Both the position numbers and the translations under genes were made by a program. Shown in pieces: positions 8,976 through 16,471 of a stretch of 64,000 nt of DNA (positions within the stretch are counted from its first letter, which is position 1; the number at the start of each line of letters is the position of its first letter). A model generated the notes under the pieces. It was not told the DNA's origin. It made no database searches and saw only the letters and a program-made list of their open reading frames with translations. Source of the stretch: UBA8437 sp963582065. GTDB lineage: Bacteria > Planctomycetota > Planctomycetia > Planctomycetales > Planctomycetaceae. The stretch covers positions 137,249 to 201,248 of the forward strand of contig CAUZRQ010000002.1 in assembly GCA_963582065.1 (NCBI GenBank), read 5' to 3'.

Positions 8976-10772
8976 CTACGGCCGCCAGCGGTAGAGCTGA
9001 AAGAACATCGGCCGGTCGCGGCGGTCCGGCGGCTGGTTCCGGAGAACCTGCAGGCCTGGTGTCGCCTCGAATGTTCTTACCGAATCGTATTCGCTCAGCG
9101 AATCGCTGAAGGTGCGGCCATCACTGGCATGGGGGCCGATGACCAGGAAGACGGGGATGTCCGGGGGTTGCTCTCCGGGGCGGATCACCCTGAGTCCGCC
9201 GGCCGGTTGCATCAGCAGGCGGTCGGGCGAACGGTTGCTGAGCTGGAAGAACAGCGCCGGTTCACCCCAGACCCGAATCACAGCGTTGCCCGAGGGGACC
9301 TGGACCGTCACGGCGTCGACCAATTGGTCGGCCAGGCGAGCGATCGCGGTCCGCGGTGCGATTGCAGGAATGGCTCGAGAGATGAACCGAGTGGGGATGG
9401 CCAGCAACAACAGGACCAGGCCCGCGGCGGCTGCCAAAGACAGCATCGAGCCGTTTGGCGATGACGAATCTGCTGATTTCTCCGACGGCGAAACGGTCGC
9501 GGTCCAGCCGGCGACCTGGTGGCCGACCAGCAGCCAGCCGGCGACCAGCCACGGGAGCACCAGCCGGGGGTAAGGATGGTAGAGCGGGGTGGTGAGCGTC
9601 ATGGCGATCCACCACGCCGCGAGCATCGTCCAGGCCAAACCCAGATCCGGGTCCACTCGACCGTTGCGCTGCAGCCGGGCCAGGCCGTCACGGAGAGCCA
9701 GTCCTGCGGCCACCAGCACCAGGGCCGAAAATGAACCGATCGCCACGAGCCCGGTGGCGGCCACTGCCGGCAGCAGCCGGGGACGGATGTCGTTCCACGT
9801 GAAACGCGAAGGTGTCCCGGCGGCGAACCAACAGGCCATCAGTACCCCGACGAACGTCAGCGGACTCTCGAATGACGCCATGTGTTCGATCTGGGTGGCG
9901 GCCGACGAAAGCCAGCCGGTGAGGCCGACGATGTAACGGGCGTGGTTGGCGGCGACCGCGGAATAACCACCGGAGTCCTTGAGCGAAACGAACAGCGGGG
10001 CGATCGCGATGGCGGTGATCGCGATGATGACTCCCATTCGTTTCAGCCAATCCTGCCACGGAGAGTTGGTTCGGCGAAGGAACACCGGGACGGCAACGAT
10101 ACCGGCCAGGCCGATCGCCAGCGGAAGCCAGCCGGTGTACTTGGTCCACCATCCCAGGGCGGTTGCCAAGCCGGCGGCCAGAAGCACCAGCGGGCGGCCG
10201 GTGATCAGGGCACGGCGGATCAGCCACACCGCCAGGACCAGGCACGCGATCCAGGGGACATCGGTCACCGCGATGCGGCTATAAAGGATGTGGATGTCGC
10301 TGAAGACGGCCAAAAGCACCACGGCACGACCGGTCGGCTCGCCCAGCCAGTCGCGGGCCAACAGGCCCAGCAGTGGAATCAGTAGGATTCCAGCCAGCAG
10401 TGAGGGCGCGATGCTGGCGAGGTCCGAGGCGCCCAGCCACAGATGCGCTTCCTCGATCACCCGTGGCAGTCCCGGGGGAGCATAGAGATGCCGGTCGGGA
10501 TAGCCGTAGCCGTCGTCGGGACACCAGAGGTTCGAGGCGTACACACCCTCATCGAAATGCTCGATGGCGATTCCCGACGGCATCGCCGTTCGCAACGCCG
10601 CCGCCAGCACCGAGGTGATGACCAGGAAGATCCACCAGGACCTCGAGCGGCTGCTCGCCCGCGACCGGTCGGGCGAACCGGCAGATGGCGAGGGGGCGGG
10701 GACGGGAGCGTCGGGTGAATGGTTCAATCCGGAGGGACCCGTCGGCACGAAAGAAGGCGGCTGGTGTTTCAC
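8976..10772 (-). CDS. GT-C fold glycosyltransferase (family 39-like), polytopic membrane protein
   Basis: 598 residues with about 12 hydrophobic segments. After a proline/serine-rich cytoplasmic tail of about 45 residues comes the first membrane helix, then a loop with HFDEGVYA. An acidic pair in the first periplasmic loop is the hallmark of GT-C enzymes such as ArnT/PMT-type transferases that use lipid-phosphate sugars. The C-terminal 150 residues form a soluble domain. Acceptor and sugar are unknown. The assigned start is a GTG at 10772-10770 inside a parS palindrome, with no good ribosome site. No in-frame ATG occurs before the first membrane helix, so the true start could be a downstream non-ATG codon. 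A one-mismatch parS lies within the coding region. Confidence 0.75.
   Translation of the reverse strand: MKHQPPSFVPTGPSGLNHSPDAPVPAPSPSAGSPDRSRASSRSRSWWIFLVITSVLAAALRTAMPSGIAIEHFDEGVYASNLWCPDDGYGYPDRHLYAPPGLPRVIEEAHLWLGASDLASIAPSLLAGILLIPLLGLLARDWLGEPTGRAVVLLAVFSDIHILYSRIAVTDVPWIACLVLAVWLIRRALITGRPLVLLAAGLATALGWWTKYTGWLPLAIGLAGIVAVPVFLRRTNSPWQDWLKRMGVIIAITAIAIAPLFVSLKDSGGYSAVAANHARYIVGLTGWLSSAATQIEHMASFESPLTFVGVLMACWFAAGTPSRFTWNDIRPRLLPAVAATGLVAIGSFSALVLVAAGLALRDGLARLQRNGRVDPDLGLAWTMLAAWWIAMTLTTPLYHPYPRLVLPWLVAGWLLVGHQVAGWTATVSPSEKSADSSSPNGSMLSLAAAAGLVLLLLAIPTRFISRAIPAIAPRTAIARLADQLVDAVTVQVPSGNAVIRVWGEPALFFQLSNRSPDRLLMQPAGGLRVIRPGEQPPDIPVFLVIGPHASDGRTFSDSLSEYDSVRTFEATPGLQVLRNQPPDRRDRPMFFQLYRWRP
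9791..9806. other. parS: parS-like site 3 (one mismatch), inside a coding sequence
   Basis: GTTCCACGTGAAAC (9792-9805) differs from the parS core at one position. It is located within the membrane glycosyltransferase gene, 0.86 kb from site 2 and 0.97 kb from site 4. Confidence 0.6.
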
Positions 10773-10780
10773 GTGAAACG
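10765..10780. other. parS: parS centromere site 4
   Basis: The perfect core GTTTCACGTGAAAC lies at 10766-10779. It covers the proposed start codon of the minus-strand membrane glycosyltransferase gene, so ParB binding could interfere with that gene's expression. Confidence 0.9.
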
Positions 10781-10869
10781 CTCAGACGGCATCATAGCGT
10801 TCCAGAGGCTGCTGGCGGAGGAGTGGCTGCGGTGGTGATGGGAAACCCCGGGGGGAGAGCGAGACGGAG

Positions 10870-11238
10870 ATGTCAGAGACGATTGAGAGATACGACCGGG
10901 CGATGGCCCACAAGGACGCCGGCGACCTCGAGTCGGCGGTTGCCCAGCTGGAGACGATCGTTGCCGCCGAACCCGATCATGTCCTGTCGCATTCGGCGCT
11001 GGCGGTGTATCTGGAGAAGCTGGGGCGGAGTGACGGTGCGGTGGCACACGCCGAGCGGGTCACCGAGCTCGATCCCGAGGACGCCTTTGCCTGGACGCAA
11101 CTGGCGGTGATCTGCCAGAGATGCGGGCGGGGGGAGCAGGGGGACCAGGCGATGGCCCGCGCCCGCCAGCTGGCCGGAGGCGGCCCGGGACCGGGTGCGT
11201 CTCAGCCGCCGTCCGATGGTGAGGGGTTCGAGGTCTGA
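10870..11238 (+). CDS. Small tetratricopeptide repeat protein
   Basis: 122 residues. Two to three TPR-like helical pairs occupy about residues 1-95 (YDRAMAHKDAGDLESAVAQL, then the ALAVYLEKLGRSDGAVAHAE and QLAVICQRCGRGEQGDQA stretches). A short Gly/Pro/Ser tail follows. There is no signal peptide. A purine-rich ribosome site (GGAG) precedes the ATG. Similar tiny TPR proteins are frequent in planctomycetes and probably act as adaptors. The last 37 bases overlap the end of the convergent lipoprotein gene. Confidence 0.75.
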   Translation: MSETIERYDRAMAHKDAGDLESAVAQLETIVAAEPDHVLSHSALAVYLEKLGRSDGAVAHAERVTELDPEDAFAWTQLAVICQRCGRGEQGDQAMARARQLAGGGPGPGASQPPSDGEGFEV

Positions 11239-11876
11239 ACCGGCTGACTGCGGTCCGTGGCCGGCGGGTGGACGCGAATCAGGGCGTCCGCGTCGAAGCG
11301 ACGGCCGTCGGTGGTGTCGAAACGAGCGTGCAGCAGCAGCCGGTCTCGCGTGGGGGGGGTCTGCCAGGGGAGCCGAAAAAGAAATCCCCGCGAGAGCATG
11401 CTGCCCAGCCACCGCCGCCGGCACTCGTCAGGAGTGAATTGCCACGAGCCCAGCGCGGGGGAGCCCTCGGGGGCAGCCGGGTCGGAGAGCCGCAGCTGCA
11501 GCGTACCGGGCAGCTTGACCGGCTCGTTGTCGGCGTCTCGAGGCTGAACCAGCACCACGAGTTCGTCGTCGCCGGGACTGTCGTCGGTGTTCTGCCCGCC
11601 GGTCATCCAGGTGTTGATCGCCAGCCGGTCGATCCGGACCAGCAGGTCGGCCTGTTCGGGGTGGACCACCGCCGCCGTCCCGGCCAACAACTGGTCGCGT
11701 TGGCGGCGGAGTGCATCTCGCTCGGAGCGAACCGAATCGAGCGCCTCGGCTTGGGCGGTGAGCCGGTCCTGCTGGTCTCGCAACTCGGCTTCCAGGCCTT
11801 CGACATGGGCCGGAGTGGTGCAGCCGGCAGCCAGGGCTGCCAGTGACAGCAGGAGTCGTGTCGGTGTCCCGTCCAT
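11202..11876 (-). CDS. Putative lipoprotein with coiled coil
   Basis: 224 residues. The N-terminal signal ends in a lipobox, LAAGC, with the lipidated Cys at 19. A short coiled coil (about 24-62, repeated LEAELRDQQDRL-type heptads) follows. The rest is a beta-rich domain (about 75-205) with no recognised family, containing the pattern LVRIDRLAINTW. Likely anchored to a membrane facing the periplasm. It lies 26 bp after the first clpP stop on the same strand and may be the last gene of the trigger factor/clpP unit. The function is not recognisable. Confidence 0.65.
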   Translation of the reverse strand: MDGTPTRLLLSLAALAAGCTTPAHVEGLEAELRDQQDRLTAQAEALDSVRSERDALRRQRDQLLAGTAAVVHPEQADLLVRIDRLAINTWMTGGQNTDDSPGDDELVVLVQPRDADNEPVKLPGTLQLRLSDPAAPEGSPALGSWQFTPDECRRRWLGSMLSRGFLFRLPWQTPPTRDRLLLHARFDTTDGRRFDADALIRVHPPATDRSQPVQTSNPSPSDGG

Positions 11877-11902
11877 GGGATGCTCCGACCGCCGGGGGAC
11901 GG

Positions 11903-12562
11903 TCAGTCGTCGTCGGTGTCGTCGTCGGTGTCGTCGTCGGTGTCGTCGTCGGTGTCGTCGTCGGTGGCGCCCTCGTGAACGAGATGCTCGAGGACGTTGT
12001 CAATCAGTCCGTAGGACTGGGCCTCTTCGGCGGTCATGAAGTTGTCGCGGTCGGTGTCCTGTTCGATCTGTTCGAGCGTCTGTCCGGTGTGAGACAGCAG
12101 GATCTCGTTCATTCGCTGCTTGACCTTCAGCACCTCGCGGGCGTGGATCTCCAGATCGGTGGCCGTTCCCTCCATGCCAGCCAGTGGCTGGTGGATCATG
12201 ATCCGGCTGTTGGGCAGTGAGTTTCGCTTGCCGGCCGTGCCGGCGGCCAGCAGGATCGCGCCCATGCTCGAGGCCTGGCCGATGCAGTAGGTCGACACGT
12301 CACAACCGATGTACTGCATCGTGTCATAGATGGCCATGCCCGAGGTGATCGAGCCGCCCGGCGAGTTGATGTACATGTGGATGTCCGACTCGCCATCGTC
12401 GAACTGCAGGAACAGCAACTGAGCCACGATGCTGTTGGAGACGGTGTCGTTGATGCTGCTGCCGAGGATGATGATGCGGTCCTTCAGCAACCGGCTGTAA
12501 ATGTCCATGGCCCGCTCTTCGCGGCCATGTCGTTCGACGACGTAGGGGATCGGAATGGTCAT
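11903..12562 (-). CDS. clpP: ATP-dependent Clp protease proteolytic subunit (downstream copy)
   Basis: 219 residues; the ClpP fold covers about 1-195. The catalytic triad is visible: Ser in GQASSMGA, His in MIHQPLAG, and Asp in the DTDRDNFM segment. The N-terminus (IPYVVERHGREERAMDIYSR) is canonical, with no propeptide of note. ClpP forms double heptameric rings and works with ClpX or ClpA-type unfoldases, none of which are in the window. Unusual feature: the C-terminus ends in five exact TDDD repeats, about 20 residues, absent from typical ClpP. It follows a second clpP and trigger factor on the same strand. Confidence 0.93.
   Translation of the reverse strand: MTIPIPYVVERHGREERAMDIYSRLLKDRIIILGSSINDTVSNSIVAQLLFLQFDDGESDIHMYINSPGGSITSGMAIYDTMQYIGCDVSTYCIGQASSMGAILLAAGTAGKRNSLPNSRIMIHQPLAGMEGTATDLEIHAREVLKVKQRMNEILLSHTGQTLEQIEQDTDRDNFMTAEEAQSYGLIDNVLEHLVHEGATDDDTDDDTDDDTDDDTDDD
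11906..11965 (-). repeat. 12-bp tandem repeat encoding TDDD x5
   Basis: Five tandem copies of a 12-bp unit (gtcgtcgtcggt on the plus strand) form the 3' end of the clpP gene. Almost no base changes separate the copies, so the tract is probably prone to slippage. Confidence 0.9.
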
Positions 12563-12633
12563 GGCGGCATCTGAGAGGACAGGGTGAGTGGGGAAAACAG
12601 GTTGTCTGGGGGGAATGTCAGGGCAAAGCGAGG

Positions 12634-13428
12634 TCAGTCGCCTGCTTCATCATCGCCCGGTTTGTCAGCGTTGCTGTTCGGGTCGTCCTTGGCATCCTTC
12701 GCGTCTTTGTCGTCCTTCGCGTCTTTGTCGTCCTTCGCGTCTTTGTCGTCCTTCGCGTCTTTGTCGTCCTTGTCGTCCTTGTCGTCCTTGTCGTCCTTGT
12801 CGTCCTTGTCGTCCTTGGCGAGCACTTCGTCGACCAATCCGTATTCCTTGGCGTCCTGGGCACTCATGTAGAAGTCTCGATCGGTGTCCTTGGCGATCCG
12901 TTCGAGTGGCTGTCCGGTGTGTTGTGCGAGGACTTCGTTGAGTTGTTCGCGAGTCTCGAGGATCTCTCGGGCCTGGATCTCGATGTCGCTGACCTGTCCG
13001 CCGACTTCACCGAAGGGCTGGTGAATCATCATCTTGGCGTGGGGCAGTGCGTGGCGTTTGCCTTTTCTGCCTCCGGCGACCAGGATCGCTCCTCCACTGG
13101 CGGCCAGGCCGACGCAGTAGGTGGCGACGCCGCAGTCGAGGTACTGCATGGTGTCGTAGATGGCCATCGTGGCGGTGACCGATCCCCCCGGCGAGTTGAC
13201 ATACAGGTGAATGTCCTGGTGCCTGTTCTCGCTTTGCAGGTACAGCAGCTTCATCACGATCAGGTTGGCGCTGCCGTCGTGGATCACACCGTCGAGGAAG
13301 ATGATCCTGTTCTCCAGGAGCAGGTCCCCGATGGTCATCTGCCGTTGCCGGGTGTAGTCGGGGCCCTGGTTGTACCCGGCGCCCGCCGCCTGGAGACCGT
13401 GATCGAATGCCGAGTTCCGCAAAGACAC
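12634..13428 (-). CDS. clpP: ATP-dependent Clp protease proteolytic subunit (upstream copy)
   Basis: 264 residues if started at the GTG at 13428, chosen because a strong GGAGGA (13441-13436) lies seven bases before it. An upstream TTG would add ten residues. The ClpP domain spans about 30-215, with Ser in GLAASGGAIL, His in MIHQPFGE and Asp in KDTDRDFYM. The residue after the catalytic Ser is Gly instead of the usual Met. The tail (about 217-264) is a run of KDD/KDA repeats followed by an acidic end. Paired ClpPs can assemble as hetero-tetradecamers in other bacteria, so this could be one of two distinct rings. Confidence 0.9.
   Translation of the reverse strand: MSLRNSAFDHGLQAAGAGYNQGPDYTRQRQMTIGDLLLENRIIFLDGVIHDGSANLIVMKLLYLQSENRHQDIHLYVNSPGGSVTATMAIYDTMQYLDCGVATYCVGLAASGGAILVAGGRKGKRHALPHAKMMIHQPFGEVGGQVSDIEIQAREILETREQLNEVLAQHTGQPLERIAKDTDRDFYMSAQDAKEYGLVDEVLAKDDKDDKDDKDDKDDKDDKDAKDDKDAKDDKDAKDDKDAKDAKDDPNSNADKPGDDEAGD
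12682..12817 (-). repeat. Tandem repeat encoding KDD/KDA tail
   Basis: About 136 bp of 9-bp (gtcgtcctt) units and 18-bp variants (with gcgtctttgtcg) encode a Lys-Asp-Asp / Lys-Asp-Ala tail on the second ClpP. The 9-bp units are clustered at the domain-proximal side and the mixed units at the distal side, as expected for slippage growth. Confidence 0.9.
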
Positions 13429-13566
13429 CCCGGGTTCCTCCAGTGTCAGTTTCAGCAAAAGAGCATCATCGCGGAAATCGAGGTCTCGACCTCCGCACCG
13501 CCCGTTGGATATGCCATGTCGACCGAAGAGGTCAAGGTCCGATGCCGGACTCCCTGCCCCACCGAT

Positions 13567-15264
13567 TCACTCGTCCTCATCAGCCTCGCCGTCCGGTTCG
13601 GATTCCTCGACCGTCTCGTCACTCGCCTCGGCCTCCGTGGCTGACTCCTCACCGGCGTCCTCAGACGCGGTTTCGGCTTCAGACTCGTCTGAGGTGTCGG
13701 CCGCGGTGTCGGCCGCGGTGTCAGAGGGTGAGCGGCAGACGGATTGGTCGATGGTGGCGACGGGGTCTCGCACCAGCGGTTCCCCCTCGACATCGTTGAA
13801 CTCGGCGTGTTCGAGAATCACCTCGATCGACTTTCGTTCGCGGACCTGGGCCTCGAGGTTTTCGATCATCCCGCTCTTGATCAGTCTCGCCCTGAGCCGC
13901 CGGGGGTTCTCGCCCGACTGCATGGCCATCAATTGGATTTCGGTGTCCAGGTCGGCCCCGTCCACCTCGATCTCCTCTTCTTCGGCAATCCGATCCAGCA
14001 CGAAGTGCTCCTTGATCGCCTGCCGGGTGGTGGAGATGGCGTGTTGTCGAATCTCGTTTTCACGGGCCTGGATTTCCTGCGGAGTGAATCCCGCCTGCTG
14101 CATCTCGAGGATCTCTCGCCTCAGCGCGTTTTCGGTCTGCTTGGTGACGAGTTCTTCCGGCAGATCCCAGTCGGCGCTCTCGGTGATCCGTTCGAGCACC
14201 TGGCTGCGGGTGTTCTGCCGTTGTCCGAACTCGGCCTGCCGTTCGAGAGTTCCCCGCAATGCGTCTCTCAGCGCATCCTCGTCCTCGACCTCGAGTCGAT
14301 CGAGAAATTCCTCGTCGAGTTCGGGGAGGTGAGTTTTCTTGACGGCGGTGACAGAGAAAGTCACGCCGAGCGTTTCGCCCCGCATCGCGACGTTGTCGGC
14401 CTCGGCGGCCACGGTGATCTCGCTGGTGCGTTCCTCGCCGGCGGCCACCCCCGCCATCAGTTCGTCGAACCCTTCGAGTTCGGCGTCCTGGAAACGGAGC
14501 ACCGAACGCAGGTCGAGCATCGCCTCTTCGATGGTCCGGACCGTTTCCCCGTCGCGTGTGAAGGAGAGATTGGCGACGATGGTGTCGCCGGTCTCGGCGG
14601 GTCCATCGTGGTCGTGGAAGTGAGCGTACTGCAACAGGAACTGTTTCAGGTAGCCGTCGACGTCCTCGTCGGTCACTTCGCGGACCGGCCGGTCGATGGT
14701 CAGCCCCTTGTAGTCGGGCAGGTCGAAATCAGGCCGCACCTCCACGTCGAACTCGTACTCGAAATCTCCCTCCTCGGGGATATCGATCATGTCGACATCG
14801 AGATTGGGTTCGTTGATCGGTTCCAGGTCGTGGTCTTCGGCGAGTTGTTCGAGGCTGCCGACGAGCAGTTTTTGCTTGACCTCGTCGGCCAACTCGCGAC
14901 GGAACCTCTTGGCGATCAATCCCGCCGGCACGTGTCCTTTGCGGAACCCGGGGACCTCGGCCGAATCGGTAAGTTCATCGACGGCGACATCGTGGACGGC
15001 GTCGATGTCGGCACGGAGCACCTTGACGACGACATGTCGCAGGCAGGGCCCCGACTCGGTGATCTCGACATCCAGCGACATCTTCAACGAGCCGCCATCT
15101 TCCAGCGGCACGTCAGCGTCGTCGGCATCATCGCCTGCGGCGGATTCGTCGTCGACAGCCGGAGGCTCGGCCACCACCGTCTCGTTCTCGGAGGCTTCGA
15201 GCGATTCGGTCTCGGCATCCGCCCCGTCGCCAGTTTCGGCAGTCGTTTCGTCGTCGAAGATCAT
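13567..15264 (-). CDS. tig: Trigger factor (ribosome-associated chaperone / peptidyl-prolyl isomerase)
   Basis: 565 residues, longer than the usual 430-450. The conserved part begins around residue 62 (MSLDVEITESG) with the ribosome-binding signature PGFRKGHVP near 109. The FKBP-like PPIase region (about 220-305) and the helical substrate-binding C-domain follow. The extra length is two acidic, low-complexity extensions: about 60 residues at the N-terminus and about 70 Ser/Glu/Asp/Ala-rich residues at the C-terminus. Translation could instead start at Met62. The gene is 28 bp downstream of tRNA-Gly and upstream of two clpP genes, the classic tig-clpP order. Confidence 0.93.
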   Translation of the reverse strand: MIFDDETTAETGDGADAETESLEASENETVVAEPPAVDDESAAGDDADDADVPLEDGGSLKMSLDVEITESGPCLRHVVVKVLRADIDAVHDVAVDELTDSAEVPGFRKGHVPAGLIAKRFRRELADEVKQKLLVGSLEQLAEDHDLEPINEPNLDVDMIDIPEEGDFEYEFDVEVRPDFDLPDYKGLTIDRPVREVTDEDVDGYLKQFLLQYAHFHDHDGPAETGDTIVANLSFTRDGETVRTIEEAMLDLRSVLRFQDAELEGFDELMAGVAAGEERTSEITVAAEADNVAMRGETLGVTFSVTAVKKTHLPELDEEFLDRLEVEDEDALRDALRGTLERQAEFGQRQNTRSQVLERITESADWDLPEELVTKQTENALRREILEMQQAGFTPQEIQARENEIRQHAISTTRQAIKEHFVLDRIAEEEEIEVDGADLDTEIQLMAMQSGENPRRLRARLIKSGMIENLEAQVRERKSIEVILEHAEFNDVEGEPLVRDPVATIDQSVCRSPSDTAADTAADTSDESEAETASEDAGEESATEAEASDETVEESEPDGEADEDE

Positions 15265-15292
15265 CTCGGTCGTCCGTCGGAGAAAAGCAGAG

Positions 15293-15364
15293 AGCGGGAG
15301 ACGGGATTCGAACCCGCGACATCCACGTTGGCAACGTGGTGCTCTACCACTGAGCTACTCCCGC
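15293..15364 (-). tRNA. tRNA-Gly (anticodon GCC)
   Basis: A 72-nt cloverleaf on the minus strand. Acceptor GCGGGAG (5' end at 15364) pairs with CTCCCGC, discriminator T. The anticodon arm is CCACG-TTGCCAA-CGTGG (GCC), and the T-arm GCGGGTTCGAATCCCGT is canonical. CCA is not encoded. The tig start codon lies 28 bp downstream on the same strand. Confidence 0.96.
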
Positions 15365-15393
15365 CGACACGTCGCCCTTCGGTGGTGGAGTCG

Positions 15394-15421
15394 ATTATAG
15401 CGCGGGTGTGGGGGCTTTCAA
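15394..15421 (-). promoter_or_regulatory. Strong sigma70-type promoter of tRNA-Gly and probably tig-clpP-clpP
   Basis: On the minus strand TTGAAA (15421-15416) and a perfect TATAAT (15399-15394) are separated by 16 bp. The tRNA 5' end is 30 nt downstream. No other clear promoter is seen between the tRNA and tig. Confidence 0.75.
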
Positions 15422-15457
15422 GGCAGCCTGCCGACCACCGCAATCGCTGTCGGTGTC

Positions 15458-16471
15458 TCAGTCTGCCAACTCGATCACCTGCTCGCAGCGAGCCGACCGG
15501 GCGAGTGCATCGCACATCGTCTGAGTGGCCACGGCGTCGTCGATCCAGTCCTGGCGGAGTTCGCCGGACCTCACTGCACGGCAGAAATTCTCGACCATCA
15601 CCACTTCCTGTATCGGTGTGGCGGCGAGGTGTTCTCCGACCAGCCCGTTCCGGTCGTGGATCCAGAACCTCGGCTTGTCCTGGTCCCAGGGTCTCAGGAA
15701 GTCATCGCAGACCAGTGACCCCGCCGTTCCGGCCACCTCGAACCACTTCCTCAACTCGATGTCAAACCCGCAATCGAACGAGGCCATCCGCTGGCCGTCG
15801 TACCACAGGAGTGCCGAGAGGTTCATGTCGACGCCACGGAACATCCGTGCCGAGGCGAAGACACGGGCGGGAAGTCCGTCGAAGGCCCACAGCGTGGCGC
15901 GGCAGCAGTACCAGCCCAGGTCGCCCAGCGACCCGCCGGCGGTATCCGGATCGAGCCGGATGTCGTAATCGGGGATCTCGTCGAAACGGAAGGTGAACGC
16001 CGAGGTAACTCGCCGGAGTTCGCCGATAGCTCCGGCGAGGAGTTGTGCCTTCATCGCCTCAGCCCTGGGGTGGTGCACCCACATCACGCCGTCCATCAAC
16101 TGCACGCCGTGTTGGCGGCAGGCCGCAGCCATCTCGAGTGCTTCGCCGGCATCGATCCCCAGTGGTTTTTCACACAGGACGTGCTTGCCCGCCTCGGCCG
16201 CCGCCAGCGTCCAGGCGTGGTGCATCGAGTTGGGCAGCGGGATGTAGACGGCGTCGATCTCGGGATCGTCGATCACCCGACGGTAGTCCTCGACGCTCCG
16301 CGGCACCTGGTGGGCGTTGGCCCAATCCCGTGCCCGATCGCCGTTTCGGCTGGCCACCACGTCGAGTCGTGCCCCGTCGGCGGCCTGGATCGCCGGCCCC
16401 ACCTTTTCGGCAATCCGTGCGGTTCCCAGGATGCCGAAGCGGATCTTCGGTCCGTCTTCCCCCCGGTTCAC
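15458..16471 (-). CDS. Gfo/Idh/MocA family oxidoreductase, cytoplasmic
   Basis: 337 residues with an N-terminal Rossmann domain (FGILGTARIAEKVGPAI; EKPLGIDA near 97) and a C-terminal alpha/beta substrate domain containing GGSLGDLGWY. The latter is characteristic of the dimeric dihydrodiol dehydrogenase / glucose-fructose-oxidoreductase-like branch. There is no export signal, unlike the 4.5-5.9 kb member. The GTG start overlaps the TGA of the upstream kinase gene (GTGA, 16468-16471), so it is translationally coupled to the kinase. The substrate is not predictable. Confidence 0.85.
   Translation of the reverse strand: MNRGEDGPKIRFGILGTARIAEKVGPAIQAADGARLDVVASRNGDRARDWANAHQVPRSVEDYRRVIDDPEIDAVYIPLPNSMHHAWTLAAAEAGKHVLCEKPLGIDAGEALEMAAACRQHGVQLMDGVMWVHHPRAEAMKAQLLAGAIGELRRVTSAFTFRFDEIPDYDIRLDPDTAGGSLGDLGWYCCRATLWAFDGLPARVFASARMFRGVDMNLSALLWYDGQRMASFDCGFDIELRKWFEVAGTAGSLVCDDFLRPWDQDKPRFWIHDRNGLVGEHLAATPIQEVVMVENFCRAVRSGELRQDWIDDAVATQTMCDALARSARCEQVIELAD

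Noticed and set aside
11906..12817. Repeats in the clpP tails as a possible CRISPR array.
   Set aside because: Units are 9-18 bp without unique spacers, are in frame, and encode TDDD and KDD/KDA tails.
13744..15996. A long antisense open frame over tig and the tRNA-Gly region.
   Set aside because: It is a shadow of high-GC coding sequence on the other strand, crosses a tRNA gene, and its protein has no recognisable domain.
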